45,901 bases of DNA from Nonomuraea corallina (GTDB taxonomy: Bacteria; Actinomycetota; Actinomycetes; Streptosporangiales; Streptosporangiaceae), in assembly GCF_027620315.1 (NCBI RefSeq), contig NZ_JAPNNL010000038.1, forward strand, positions 1-45,901. Direction: 5' to 3'. Shown in pieces: positions 1 through 8,057 of the stretch (its first letter is position 1; each line of letters begins with the position of its first letter). The position numbers and the translations under genes were made by a program. The notes beneath the pieces were generated by a model. The model worked only from the letters and a program-made list of their open reading frames with translations, did not search any database and had not been told where the DNA came from.

Positions 1-519
1 GCGGCGGTCGTGGTGCTGGGCGTGGGCGCGGGCTGGATGCTCACCGGCTCCTCCTCCGACGACCCCTGCGCGGGCGGGCGCTGCGCGAGCGTCGGCGACC
101 TGAGCACCCCCGCGGCCGAGGAGACGGAGACGGACGCCCCCGTCGACGAGGCGACCGACCCGGCCACCCCCGAGCCCTCGGTCACCCCGTCGGACACGCC
201 GGCCACCGCGCCCACGCGGGCGCGCCCGACCCGGACGGCCGCGCAAGAGGAGGCCGAGCCCCAGCCGGAGCCCACCCGGACGCGCGCCCGGTCCGCCGAG
301 CCCGAGCCCGAGCCGTCGAGCGCGGAGACCCGGGCTCCGATGAAGGGGACCGACGAGCCGGAGACCAGCGCCAGGCCCGAGCCGCGGACGGAGGAGGACA
401 CGGCCGGCGACGGTGCCGGCGACGGTGCCGGCGACGGGGCCGACCAGCCCCCGACCCAGGCGCCGCAGCCGCAGGAGACCAGGCGGGGCCTGTTCGACAT
501 CCTGTTCCCCTGGGCCTGA
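1..519 (+). CDS. C-terminal part of a membrane protein with a long disordered acidic tail (5' truncated)
   Basis: The frame is open from base 1, so the real start lies upstream of the window. What remains begins with a hydrophobic stretch (VVVLGVGAGWML) that looks like a membrane segment. About 150 residues follow that are rich in Pro, Glu, Thr, Ala and Arg with almost no hydrophobic residues, so this part is probably disordered and outside the membrane. Two Cys sit just after the membrane segment (DPCAGGRC). Near the end is a three-fold AGDG repeat encoded by 12-bp DNA repeats. The chain ends GLFDILFPWA. I do not recognise a family. It could be the tail of a kinase, a secretion component or an anti-sigma-type protein. 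It ends 67 bp before the LacI gene and is probably not part of that operon. Confidence 0.6.
   Translation, partial: AAVVVLGVGAGWMLTGSSSDDPCAGGRCASVGDLSTPAAEETETDAPVDEATDPATPEPSVTPSDTPATAPTRARPTRTAAQEEAEPQPEPTRTRARSAEPEPEPSSAETRAPMKGTDEPETSARPEPRTEEDTAGDGAGDGAGDGADQPPTQAPQPQETRRGLFDILFPWA
403..438 (+). repeat. 3 x 12-bp tandem repeat inside the membrane-protein tail
   Basis: Three consecutive copies of gccggcgacggt (the last base of copy 3 differs) lie at 403-414, 415-426 and 427-438. They encode AGDGAGDGAGDG in frame. Confidence 0.85.
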
Positions 520-586
520 GACGTGCAAGGATGCGGATCCGGGTGCTCGTCGGGCATCCTGGAGTCCGTTTTTCCTGGGGGGTCTC

Positions 587-1579
587 GTGGTCACGCTGGA
601 GGACGTCGCCAAACAGGCGGGCGTCTCGCTCGCGACCGCCTCGCGGGTGCTCAACGGCAGCACCCGCCAGGTGGGCGCGACGCTGCGGGCGCGCGTCGAG
701 CGCGCCGCCGACGAACTGGGTTATCGCGCCAACACCGCGGCCCAGACGCTCGCCAGGGGCGCGAGCAACGTGATCGGCATCGTGGTCCACGACCTGACCG
801 ACCCGTACTTCGCCGCGCTGGCCGACGGCGCCATGCGGGCCGCCGCGGGGGAGCGGCTGCTGGTGATGGTCGGCACCACCCACCGCGACCCGGAGCAGGA
901 GATCGCGTACGTGTCCGCGCTGCACGCGCAGCGGGTCCGCGCCGTCCTGCTGGCCGGGTCCCGGGTGGCCGACCCCGAGGTCACCGGCCGCCTGATCGCC
1001 GAGCTGGACGCCTACCGGGCGAGCGGCGGCCGGGTGGCCTGCGTCGGCCAGGACCTGCTGGGCGCCAACACCGTCGCGCCCGCCAACCGGGAGGGCGCCG
1101 CGGCGCTGGCCCGCGCGCTGGCCGGGCTGGGCCACACCCGCTTCGCCGTGCTCGCGGGACCGCCCCACCTGATGACCGCCGCCGACCGGTGCGCCGGGTT
1201 CGTCTCCGCCCTGCGCGAGCTCGGGCTGCCGGAGCCGCTCGTCGTGCACGGCCCGTTCGACCGGGACGGCGGCTACGCGGCCGCGGCCCGCACCGGCGAG
1301 GCGACCTGCGTGTTCGCGGTCAACGACGTGATGGCCGTGGGGGCGCTGGCCGCCTACCGGGAGCGCGGGCTCCGGGTGCCGCAGGACGTGTCGGTGGCCG
1401 GGTTCGACGACATCGCCACGCTCCGTGACCAGGTGCCCGCCCTGACGACGGTCCGGCTGCCGCTGAAGGACATGGGCGCGCGGGCCCTGGAGCTGGCGCT
1501 GACGACGGACGAGGGCGTGGTCGTGGAGCAGGTGGCCGGCGAGGTCGTGCTCCGCGAGAGCGTCAGGGACCTGCGGTGA
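587..1579 (+). CDS. LacI-family transcriptional regulator
   Basis: 330 aa. The N-terminus TLEDVAKQAGVSLATASRVLNG is the classic LacI/GalR helix-turn-helix and hinge start. It is followed by a periplasmic-binding-protein-like effector domain (NVIGIVVHDLTDPYFAALADG, later VFAVNDVMAVGALAAYRERGLRVPQDVSVAGFDDI). The GTG at 587 is chosen because it places the helix-turn-helix at residue 3, as usual in the family, and a G-rich Shine-Dalgarno (tggggggt) precedes it; the longer frame upstream has no family match. Its stop is 4 nt before the next gene, a sugar isomerase. The only LacI-type operator I see is at 9214-9227, ahead of an operon that also contains a sugar isomerase, so that operon is the likely target. 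The effector is probably a sugar or sugar acid. Confidence 0.93.
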   Translation: MVTLEDVAKQAGVSLATASRVLNGSTRQVGATLRARVERAADELGYRANTAAQTLARGASNVIGIVVHDLTDPYFAALADGAMRAAAGERLLVMVGTTHRDPEQEIAYVSALHAQRVRAVLLAGSRVADPEVTGRLIAELDAYRASGGRVACVGQDLLGANTVAPANREGAAALARALAGLGHTRFAVLAGPPHLMTAADRCAGFVSALRELGLPEPLVVHGPFDRDGGYAAAARTGEATCVFAVNDVMAVGALAAYRERGLRVPQDVSVAGFDDIATLRDQVPALTTVRLPLKDMGARALELALTTDEGVVVEQVAGEVVLRESVRDLR

Positions 1580-1583
1580 CGGC

Positions 1584-2360
1584 GTGATGCGGCTGGCCTT
1601 CAGCACGCTGGGCATGCCGGGAGCGGGCCTGGACGAGGCGATCGAGACCGGCCGCCGGGCCGGCTGCGCGGGGCTCGAACTGCGCCTGCACCCCGACACC
1701 GGCGTGCACGCCGGGCTCGGCCGCCGGGAGCGGCTGTCGGTGCGGCGCCGGGTCGAGGAGGCCGGGCTGGAGATCGCGGCGCTCGCCGGGTACGTCGGGG
1801 TGTGCGAGCCGGGCGACGACGACGCGGTGGCCGGGGCGCTCCGCGCAGATCTGGAGCTGGCCGCCGACCTGGGCGCGCCGGGGGTGCGGGTGTTCCCGCG
1901 CGGCGACGACCCCGCGCTCGGCGCGCGCCGGATCGGGGCGGTCCACGGTACGGCGGCGGAGCTGGGCGTGCGGGTGTTGGTGGAGACCCACGACAAGATG
2001 CCGACCGGGGCCGCCGTGGCCGCCCTGCTGGCCGAGGCCGGCGGCCCCGCGACGGCCGGGGCGCTGTGGGACCTGCTCCACCCGTGGCGCGCCGGCGAGT
2101 CCCCGGCCGCCACGCTGGCCGCGCTCGGTCCTTTCCTGGCCTATGTCCAGGTCAAGGACGCCGTCTCGGCGGCCGACACCACGCCGGTGCCGATGGGGAC
2201 CGGATCGGTGCCGCTGGAGGAGGCGGGCGGGCTGCTGCGCGCGGCCGGCTACCGCGGCTGGGTGTCGCTGGAGTGGGAGCGCACGTGGTACCCCCAGGTG
2301 GCGCCGGTGGAGGAGATCCTTCCGGGGGCTGCCGCGTGGATTCGGCGATTTGGCGCTTAG
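1584..2360 (+). CDS. Sugar phosphate isomerase/epimerase family protein (TIM barrel)
   Basis: 258 aa. The sequence fits the xylose-isomerase-like TIM barrel: MRLAFSTLGMPG at strand 1, the GCAGLELRLHPD segment, VRVLVETHDKM carrying a probable metal-binding Glu, an ALWDLLHPW segment with Asp and His, and a closing YRGWVSLEWERTWYP with another Glu. Such enzymes isomerise or epimerise sugars, keto-sugars or sugar acids using a divalent metal. The start is GTG 1584 or ATG 1587. It lies 4 nt downstream of the LacI gene and 8 nt upstream of the phosphatase-like gene, so the three are probably one transcript. The specific substrate cannot be read from the sequence. Confidence 0.85.
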   Translation: MMRLAFSTLGMPGAGLDEAIETGRRAGCAGLELRLHPDTGVHAGLGRRERLSVRRRVEEAGLEIAALAGYVGVCEPGDDDAVAGALRADLELAADLGAPGVRVFPRGDDPALGARRIGAVHGTAAELGVRVLVETHDKMPTGAAVAALLAEAGGPATAGALWDLLHPWRAGESPAATLAALGPFLAYVQVKDAVSAADTTPVPMGTGSVPLEEAGGLLRAAGYRGWVSLEWERTWYPQVAPVEEILPGAAAWIRRFGA

Positions 2361-2368
2361 ATGGTGGA

Positions 2369-3295
2369 ATGTCCCAGCTGAGGAAGAAGGTGCTCGTCGT
2401 CGGGATGGACGGCCTGCGCTTCGACCGGCTGCGCGCGCTGCGCCCGCCGGTCCTGACGTCGCTGATGTCCGCGGGCGCGTACGGCACGAGCCTGCTGCCG
2501 TACGGGGAGGAGGCGGCCCCGCGCACCGAGTCCCCCGGCGAGGTCGTCCCGGAGCCTCCGGCGGAGCCCGCGCCGCCCGGTGAGCGCGTGATCAGGGCCA
2601 GGACCGACTCCGGGCCGGGGTGGTCGTCGATCGTCAGCGCGGTGTGGCCGGACAAGCATGGCGTGGTGGACAATGGGTTCGCCGGAGCGCAGTTCACGAA
2701 ATATCCGGACTTCTTGACGCGGGCGCAGGAGGCGCGGCCCGGCCTGTCGACCGCGGCGTTCTTCTCCTGGGCCGCCCTCGACGAGCACGGCGCCTTCGGC
2801 CGCGCCATCGGTCACCGCCTCGTCCTCGACGGCTACGCGCTCACCTTCGCCGGCGCCGACGAGCGGATCGCCGCCGAGGCCGAGCGCCACCTGGCGGAGA
2901 CCGGGCCGGACCTGACGTTCGTCTACCTGGGCGACACCGACGAGGTGGCGCACGAGCTGGGGCCGCTGTGCCCCGAGTACGCCGCCGCGCTGACGGTGCA
3001 GGACGCCGCCCTGGGCCGCTTCCTCGACGCGATCCGGGCCCGTCCCTCGTACGCGGAGGAGCGCTGGACGGTGCTGGTGACCACCGACCACGGCCACGTC
3101 GACGAGGGCGGGCACGGCGGCGTCACGGACGAGGAGCGCCGGGTGTTCGTCATCGCCGCCCGGCTGGGCGCGGACCTGGGCGGTCTGTCGCTGGTGCGGC
3201 CCCGGCTGGTGGACGTGGGCCCGACGGCGCTCGCCGAGCTGGGCATCCCGGTCGACCCGGCGTGGGACCTGGACGGGGTGCCGCTGGCCATCTGA
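2369..3295 (+). CDS. Alkaline-phosphatase-superfamily phosphodiesterase/nucleotide pyrophosphatase-like protein
   Basis: 308 aa. The layout is that of the type I phosphodiesterase/nucleotide pyrophosphatase group. An N-terminal metal-binding Asp lies in VLVVGMDGLRFDRL, a nucleophile region in GPGWSSIVSAVWPDKHGV (Ser where many members have Thr), a second metal site in YLGDTDEVAHELG, and a third in TTDHGHVDEGGHGG. All metal-ligand Asp and His positions appear present, so it should be active on a phosphodiester or phosphomonoester. No signal peptide is seen, so it is probably cytoplasmic. The ATG at 2369 is 8 nt after the isomerase stop; longer in-frame sequence upstream is a shadow of the isomerase gene. 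Co-transcription suggests a sugar-phosphate or nucleotide-sugar substrate, which is inference. Confidence 0.85.
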   Translation: MSQLRKKVLVVGMDGLRFDRLRALRPPVLTSLMSAGAYGTSLLPYGEEAAPRTESPGEVVPEPPAEPAPPGERVIRARTDSGPGWSSIVSAVWPDKHGVVDNGFAGAQFTKYPDFLTRAQEARPGLSTAAFFSWAALDEHGAFGRAIGHRLVLDGYALTFAGADERIAAEAERHLAETGPDLTFVYLGDTDEVAHELGPLCPEYAAALTVQDAALGRFLDAIRARPSYAEERWTVLVTTDHGHVDEGGHGGVTDEERRVFVIAARLGADLGGLSLVRPRLVDVGPTALAELGIPVDPAWDLDGVPLAI

Positions 3296-3309
3296 TCGTT
3301 CATCGATTG

Positions 3310-3338
3310 TTGAATTCTCCGCCCGCACGGTGAAGACT
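3310..3338 (+). promoter_or_regulatory. Candidate promoter of the PEP-synthase-like gene
   Basis: TTGAAT (3310-3315), a 17-nt spacer and aagact (3333-3338) resemble a sigma-70-type promoter with a good -35 and poor -10. The rifampin-associated inverted repeat known ahead of some rifampin-inactivation genes is not visible here. Confidence 0.3.
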
Positions 3339-3363
3339 CGAAGGCACGAGGGCGGGAGGAACG

Positions 3364-5982
3364 ATGGTGCTGGACCTTTCCCAGGTGCGCGGCGACCTGA
3401 TCGCCGAGGTCGGCGGCAAGGCGGCCGGGCTCGGCGAGCTGATGGCCGGGGGCCTGCCGGCGCCGCCCGGCGTGGTGGTCACGACCGACGCCTACCGGCG
3501 GGTCGCCGACGCGGCGGGCCTGCCCGCGCTGATCGCCGCCGGCGGCGACGGACTGGCGGCACGGGCCCGCGAGCGCCTGCTCGCCGCCCCCGTCCCACCG
3601 GACGTCGAGCAGGCCGTCACGGCCGCGTACGCAAGACTGTCGGCGGCCGTGACGCACGGGAAGAAGGGCTCGGTGCCGGTGGCGGTGCGGTCGTCGGCCA
3701 CGGCGGAGGATCTGCCGTTCGCCAGCTTCGCCGGGCAGCAGGACACCTACCTCGACGTGACCGGCCCGCGGGAAGTGCTCGACGCGGTCCGCCGCTGCTG
3801 GGCCTCCCTCTGGACCGACAGGGCCGTCGCCTACCGGGAGGCCAACGGCGTCGGCCACGCCGGCGTCGCCCTGGCCGTCGTGGTGCAGGCGATGGTGGAC
3901 GCCCAGGTGGCCGGGGTGATGTTCACCGCGAACCCGGTGACCGGCCGGCGGCACGAGGCCGTCATCGACGCCGCCCCCGGCCTCGGCGAGGCCGTCGTGT
4001 CCGGCGCGGTCAACCCCGACCGGTTCGTCGCCGACACCCGCACCGGCGAGATCCGCGAACGCCGCCCCGGCGACCGGCCGCCCGCCAGGGGCCTGCCGGG
4101 CGTCGCCGAAGGGTCCGGCGGGCTGTGCCTGACCGACGCGCAGGTGCGGGAGCTGACCGCGCTCGGCGCGCGGGCCGAGGCGCACTTCGGCGCGCCGCAG
4201 GACACCGAGTGGGCCATCGGGCCCGACGGCGCCCTCTGGCTCACCCAGTCCAGGCCGATCACGACCCTGTACCCGCTGCCCGAGTCCAGGGGCGCCGGCC
4301 TGCGGGTCTACTTCTCGGTCAACGTCGTGCAGGGCGTCATGGGGCCGCTCACGCCCCTGGGGCTGGCGGCGTTCAAGCTCATCGGCTCCGGCGCGGCCGC
4401 CGCGATCGGCCGTCCGCCCGCGAACCCGCGCCAGGGGCCGCCGGCGATGGCCGTGGCGGGGGAGCGGCTCTGGCTGGACCTCACCGTCCCGCTGCGCAGC
4501 CGCGCGGGACGGGCGATCCTGCCCCGGATCCTCCAGGTGGGCGAGGCCCGCGCGGTGGCGCTGGTGCGGGAGCTGACCGCCGACCCGCGGCTGTCGGTGG
4601 TGCACGCCTCGCGCCGTCCGCTGCTGCGGACCGCCGTCCGCGCCGCGCGCCGCCTGCGGGTGCCCGCCAAGGTGGCGTGGGCGCTCTTCCGCCCGGAGCG
4701 CGCGCTCGCGTACACCCGCAAGCTCGGCGAGGACCTGGACGCGCGGCTGCGACTGCCCGGGACGGCCACGCCCGCCGACCGGCTGCGGCACGCCGAGCGG
4801 ATGCTCGGCGGCGCCTTCCCCGGGATCGTCTCCGTCATGCCGATGGCGCTCACCGGATACGGCCTGTACGGGCTGGCGGCCAAGCTGTCCGGCAGGTCGC
4901 TCGCGGAGCTGCAGGACGTGCTGCGCGCCGTGCCGCACAACCCGACCACCGAGATGGACCTGGAGTTGTGGCGGCTGGCCACGCGCGCCGAGCCCGAGCC
5001 GTTCCGGCGCGAGCCGGTGGCCGAGCTGGCGCGCCGCTACCGGGCGGGCACGCTGCCTCCGGCGGCCCAGCGCGGGATCGCCGCCTTCCTCGACGTGTAC
5101 GGGCACCGCGGCGTCGCCGAGATCGACCTGGGCGTGCCGCGCTGGTCGGAGGAGCCCGACCACATCCTCGGCGCGCTGGCCAACTACCTGCGCCCGGACC
5201 TCGCGGCCGGCGGGCAGGCGGGCCACGACCCGGCCGCGCAGTTCGCCCGGGGAGAGGCGGCCGCCCGGCGGGCGGTGGCCGAGGCCGTGGCCGCCGCGCG
5301 CCGGCGGGGCCGGGTCAGGGCCGCGGTCGTCCGGTTCGCCCTGGGACGCGCCAGGCAGCTCACGGGGCTGCGGGAGCTGCCCAAGTTCTTGCTGGTGAAG
5401 GTGCTCGCGGGCGTCCGGGCCGACCTGCTGAAGGTGGGCGGCCACCTGGTGGAGACGGGGGTGCTCGACGCCCCGCGGGACGTGTTCTTCCTGAACTTCG
5501 CCGAGCTGGAGGCGGCGGTGGCGGGCACGGGGCGCGGCCTGCGGGAGACCGTCGCCGCCCGGCGGGAGGTCCACGAGCGGGAGCGCCGCCGCGGGCACGT
5601 GCCGCGGATCATGCTGTCCGACGGCACCGAGCCCGAGGCCCAGCTCGCCGGCGCGGCCCCGGACGGAGCGATCACCGGCACCCCGGCCTCGGCCGGGACC
5701 GTCACGGGGACGGCCCGGGTGGTGCTCGACCCGGTCGGCGCCCACCTGGAGCCCGGCGAGATCCTCGTCTGCCCGTCCACCGACCCCGGCTGGACCCCGC
5801 TGTTCCTCACCGCGGGCGGGCTGGTCATGGAGATGGGCGGCGCCATGTCGCACGGCGCGGTGGTGGCGCGGGAGTACGGCATCCCCGCCGTGGTCGGCGT
5901 CCCCGACGCCACCCGCCGCATCCGCTCGGGCGAGCGGGTGACGGTCAACGGCGCCGCCGGCACCGTCACCGCCGAGGGCTGA
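3364..5982 (+). CDS. PEP synthase / rifampin phosphotransferase-like enzyme
   Basis: 872 aa, close to the usual length of rifampin phosphotransferases (about 865). Residues 1-300 are an ATP-grasp domain (VGGKAAGLGEL, VAVRSSATAEDLPFASFAGQQDTYL, ending LTQSRPITTLYPL). A long central domain follows, beginning VYFSVNVVQGVMGPLTPLG. The C-terminal swivelling domain has the phosphohistidine motif GGAMSHGAVVAREYGIPAVVG, with the catalytic His at about residue 830. The family transfers phosphate from ATP through the His to an acceptor held by the central domain: pyruvate in PEP synthase, the rifamycin ansa chain in Rph. The domain order and size favour the Rph-like group, but the acceptor is uncertain. 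A strong Shine-Dalgarno (gggagga) precedes ATG 3364. The stop lies inside copy 1 of a local duplication. Confidence 0.8.
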   Translation: MVLDLSQVRGDLIAEVGGKAAGLGELMAGGLPAPPGVVVTTDAYRRVADAAGLPALIAAGGDGLAARARERLLAAPVPPDVEQAVTAAYARLSAAVTHGKKGSVPVAVRSSATAEDLPFASFAGQQDTYLDVTGPREVLDAVRRCWASLWTDRAVAYREANGVGHAGVALAVVVQAMVDAQVAGVMFTANPVTGRRHEAVIDAAPGLGEAVVSGAVNPDRFVADTRTGEIRERRPGDRPPARGLPGVAEGSGGLCLTDAQVRELTALGARAEAHFGAPQDTEWAIGPDGALWLTQSRPITTLYPLPESRGAGLRVYFSVNVVQGVMGPLTPLGLAAFKLIGSGAAAAIGRPPANPRQGPPAMAVAGERLWLDLTVPLRSRAGRAILPRILQVGEARAVALVRELTADPRLSVVHASRRPLLRTAVRAARRLRVPAKVAWALFRPERALAYTRKLGEDLDARLRLPGTATPADRLRHAERMLGGAFPGIVSVMPMALTGYGLYGLAAKLSGRSLAELQDVLRAVPHNPTTEMDLELWRLATRAEPEPFRREPVAELARRYRAGTLPPAAQRGIAAFLDVYGHRGVAEIDLGVPRWSEEPDHILGALANYLRPDLAAGGQAGHDPAAQFARGEAAARRAVAEAVAAARRRGRVRAAVVRFALGRARQLTGLRELPKFLLVKVLAGVRADLLKVGGHLVETGVLDAPRDVFFLNFAELEAAVAGTGRGLRETVAARREVHERERRRGHVPRIMLSDGTEPEAQLAGAAPDGAITGTPASAGTVTGTARVVLDPVGAHLEPGEILVCPSTDPGWTPLFLTAGGLVMEMGGAMSHGAVVAREYGIPAVVGVPDATRRIRSGERVTVNGAAGTVTAEG

Positions 5983-6040
5983 GCCAGGGCGGTGACGTGA
6001 ACGCCGCCGGCACCGTCACCGCCGAGGGCTGAGCCAGGGC
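5937..6040. repeat. Tandem duplication of the overlapping ends of two convergent genes
   Basis: Copy 1 is 5937-5990 and copy 2 is 5991-6040. From 5952 to 5991 the sequence is identical to 6002-6041 (40 bp). Both copies begin ggtgacg and differ only by an 8-versus-4-base patch after it. Each copy contains the plus-strand stop of the PEP-synthase-like gene (TGA at 5980 and 6030) and the minus-strand stop of the isomerase gene (at 5966-5968 and 6016-6018). Each copy can also fold as a hairpin: ggtgacggt (5937-5945) pairs with accgtcacc (5962-5970). Confidence 0.9.
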
Positions 6041-6897
6041 GCCACGAGGGCGGCGTGGCGCTCCTTCATCAGGGCCACCACCTCGTCCGGATCCGCCGCC
6101 CAGACGTCGGCGTTGAAGATCTCCACCTCGACGTCACCGGTGTATCCGGCGGCGGCCACCGCCCGGCTGATCGGCGGGAAGTCGATCACCCCGTCGCCCA
6201 TCATGCCCCGCCCCAGCAGCACGTCGGCGGGCAGCGGATGCAGGTAGTCGCACACCTGGTAGGAGGCGATCCGCCGGCCCGCCCTGGCGATCTGCTCACG
6301 CAGCGCCGGGTCCCACCACACGTGGAAGGTGTCGACCACCACCCCGACCTGCTCCGGCGGGTACGCCAGCGCGAGGTCGAGCGCCTGCCCGAGGGTGGAC
6401 AGCACGGCGCGGTCCGGGCAGTAGACCGGATGCAGCGGCTCCAGGGCCAGCCTGACCCCGCGCTCTCCCGCGTACGGGGCCAGCGAGGCGAGCGCCTCGG
6501 CCACCCGCTCACGCGCCCCGGCGACGTCGCGGGAGAACCCGGCGGCCGGCGGTTCGCCGGGCGGCACCCCCGGCAGCCCGCCCACCACCATCACCAGGCA
6601 GGCCGCGCCGAGGTCGGCGGCCTCGTCCACGGCCCGCCGGTTGTCCTCCAGCGCCGCCGCGAACGCCCGCCGGCCCTCCTCGCCGGGCAGCCCGCCCGCC
6701 GTCAGGAAGCCGCCCCGGCACAGCGACGACACCCGCAGCCCCGCCTCGCGCACCAGCTTGGCGCTGCGCGCCAGTCCCGTCTCGGCCACCTTCTCCCGCC
6801 ACAGCCCGACGGCCTCCAGCCCGTGCCTGGCGCAGCCGTCCACCGCCTCGGGCAGCGACCAGCGCCGCGTCGTCCACTGGTTCAGCGACAGGCTCAC
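6016..6897 (-). CDS. Sugar phosphate isomerase/epimerase family protein (TIM barrel)
   Basis: 293 aa. Xylose-isomerase-like barrel: SLSLNQWTTRRWSLPEAV at the start, RGVRLALEPLHPVYCPDRA (probable metal Glu), VGVVVDTFHVWWDP (Asp/His), YQVCDYLHPLP, and DVEVEIFNADVW (closing Glu). GTG 6897 overlaps the stop of the DUF993 gene by 4 bp (GTGA), so it is translationally coupled as the last gene of the oxidoreductase-DUF993-isomerase operon. It is not closely similar to the isomerase at 1584. The last codons lie inside copy 2 of the 5937-6040 duplication; copy 1 carries the same C-terminal codons and stop again. It probably works in a sugar, inositol or sugar-acid catabolic route. Confidence 0.88.
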   Translation of the reverse strand: MSLSLNQWTTRRWSLPEAVDGCARHGLEAVGLWREKVAETGLARSAKLVREAGLRVSSLCRGGFLTAGGLPGEEGRRAFAAALEDNRRAVDEAADLGAACLVMVVGGLPGVPPGEPPAAGFSRDVAGARERVAEALASLAPYAGERGVRLALEPLHPVYCPDRAVLSTLGQALDLALAYPPEQVGVVVDTFHVWWDPALREQIARAGRRIASYQVCDYLHPLPADVLLGRGMMGDGVIDFPPISRAVAAAGYTGDVEVEIFNADVWAADPDEVVALMKERHAALVAPWLSPRR

Positions 6898-8057
6898 TGC
6901 CCGTTCACCTCCAGCAGCGCCCGCATCCGGCGCACCGCGAGCTCCTGGTCGGTCAGCAGCCCCGCCTGGTCGGCCAGCCGGAACACCTCCGCCAGATGCG
7001 TCAGCGACCGGGCCGACTGCGCGCCGTTCACCATCGCGAACGCGTCCTGGTGCCCGTTCAGCCAGGCCAGGAACACGATCCCGGTCTTGTAGTGGAACGT
7101 CGGCGCCTCGAAGATCTTGCGCGACAGCGGCACCGTCGGCGCCAGGATCTCCTCGTACGAGGCCAGCAGCCGATCCCTCTCCCGTTCGCCGGCGGCGGCC
7201 TCGGCGGCGTCCAGCGCCCGCAGCGCCGCGGCGGCGGCCGGGGCGATCGCGTCGAAGATGCCCAGCAGCGCGTGCGAGCCCGTCCTGATCAGCGACGGGT
7301 AGTTGAAGTCATCGCCGGTGTAGAGCCGGACGCCCGCGGGCAGCGCGGCGCGCAGCCGCACCTCGTGCTCCTCGTCCAGCAGCGACACCTTCACCCCGTC
7401 CACCAGCGGGGCGTGCGCGTGCACCAGCTCCAGGAACGACTCCGTGGCCGTCGCGACGTCGGCCGCGCCCCAGTAGCCGGCCAGGTGGGGGTCGAACATC
7501 TCGCCCAGCCAGTGCAGGATCACCGGCCGGTCGGCCAGCCCGAAGAGCTTCCCGTACACCCGGTGGTAGTCCTCCGGCCCGCCCGCCACCCGGGCGAGCT
7601 GCCGGGACGCCATGATGATCACGCCGGCGCCGGTCTCCTGGACGGTCTCCACCTGCTCGGCGTATGCGGCGGTGATCGCGTCCAGGTCCGCCGCGTCCGG
7701 CGCGTGGTCGGTGCCGGCGCCGCACGCGAGCAGCTCCGCGGGGTCTCCCAGCGTGGCCGCCTCGGCGGCGCCGCGCCTGATCAGCTCGCGGGTGGCGGCC
7801 CAGTCCAGGCCCATGTTGCGCTGCGCGGTGTCCATCGCGTCCGCGACCCGCAGCCCGTACGACCACAGATGGCGGCGGAAACGCAGCGTGGCGTCCCAGT
7901 CGACGGCGGCCGGGGAACCGGGGGTGTTGTCGCCGAGCGGGTCGGCCACCACGTGCGCGGCCGCGTACACCACCCGGGAGGTCGCGGGCCCGCCGCCGGA
8001 GGGCCAGGCGACCGGCTCCCTCAGCGTGTACGGGCCGCCGGGCAGGTCGATCCTCAC
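6894..8057 (-). CDS. DUF993 family protein (dihydrodipicolinate synthase-like aldolase fold)
   Basis: 387 aa. I recognise the DUF993 family from the overall pattern: VVYAAAHVVADPL near the N-terminus, ITAAYAEQVETVQETGAGVIIMASRQLA, PVILHWLGEMFDPHLAGYWG, VDGVKVSLLDEEHEVRLR with the Lys a candidate Schiff-base residue, and RLYTGDDFNYPSLI. The fold is thought to be like DHDPS/NAL aldolases, but the reaction is not known to me. The GTG at 8057 overlaps the oxidoreductase stop by 4 bp; the longer open frame runs into that gene and is rejected. Flanked by an oxidoreductase and an isomerase, it would fit a retro-aldol or dehydration step after oxidation of a sugar. Confidence 0.85.
   Translation of the reverse strand: MRIDLPGGPYTLREPVAWPSGGGPATSRVVYAAAHVVADPLGDNTPGSPAAVDWDATLRFRRHLWSYGLRVADAMDTAQRNMGLDWAATRELIRRGAAEAATLGDPAELLACGAGTDHAPDAADLDAITAAYAEQVETVQETGAGVIIMASRQLARVAGGPEDYHRVYGKLFGLADRPVILHWLGEMFDPHLAGYWGAADVATATESFLELVHAHAPLVDGVKVSLLDEEHEVRLRAALPAGVRLYTGDDFNYPSLIRTGSHALLGIFDAIAPAAAAALRALDAAEAAAGERERDRLLASYEEILAPTVPLSRKIFEAPTFHYKTGIVFLAWLNGHQDAFAMVNGAQSARSLTHLAEVFRLADQAGLLTDQELAVRRMRALLEVNGQ

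Noticed and set aside
182..2113. Long minus-strand frame opposite LacI and the isomerase
   Set aside because: Low-complexity Arg/Gly/Pro translation without domains, running opposite well-supported genes; long antisense frames are normal at this GC content.
3296..3363. Rifampin-associated element upstream of the Rph-like gene
   Set aside because: No inverted repeat of the expected form is present in this gap.
2923..5853. 976-codon minus-strand frame opposite the PEP-synthase-like gene
   Set aside because: Its translation has no recognisable domain, while the plus strand carries a complete three-domain enzyme.
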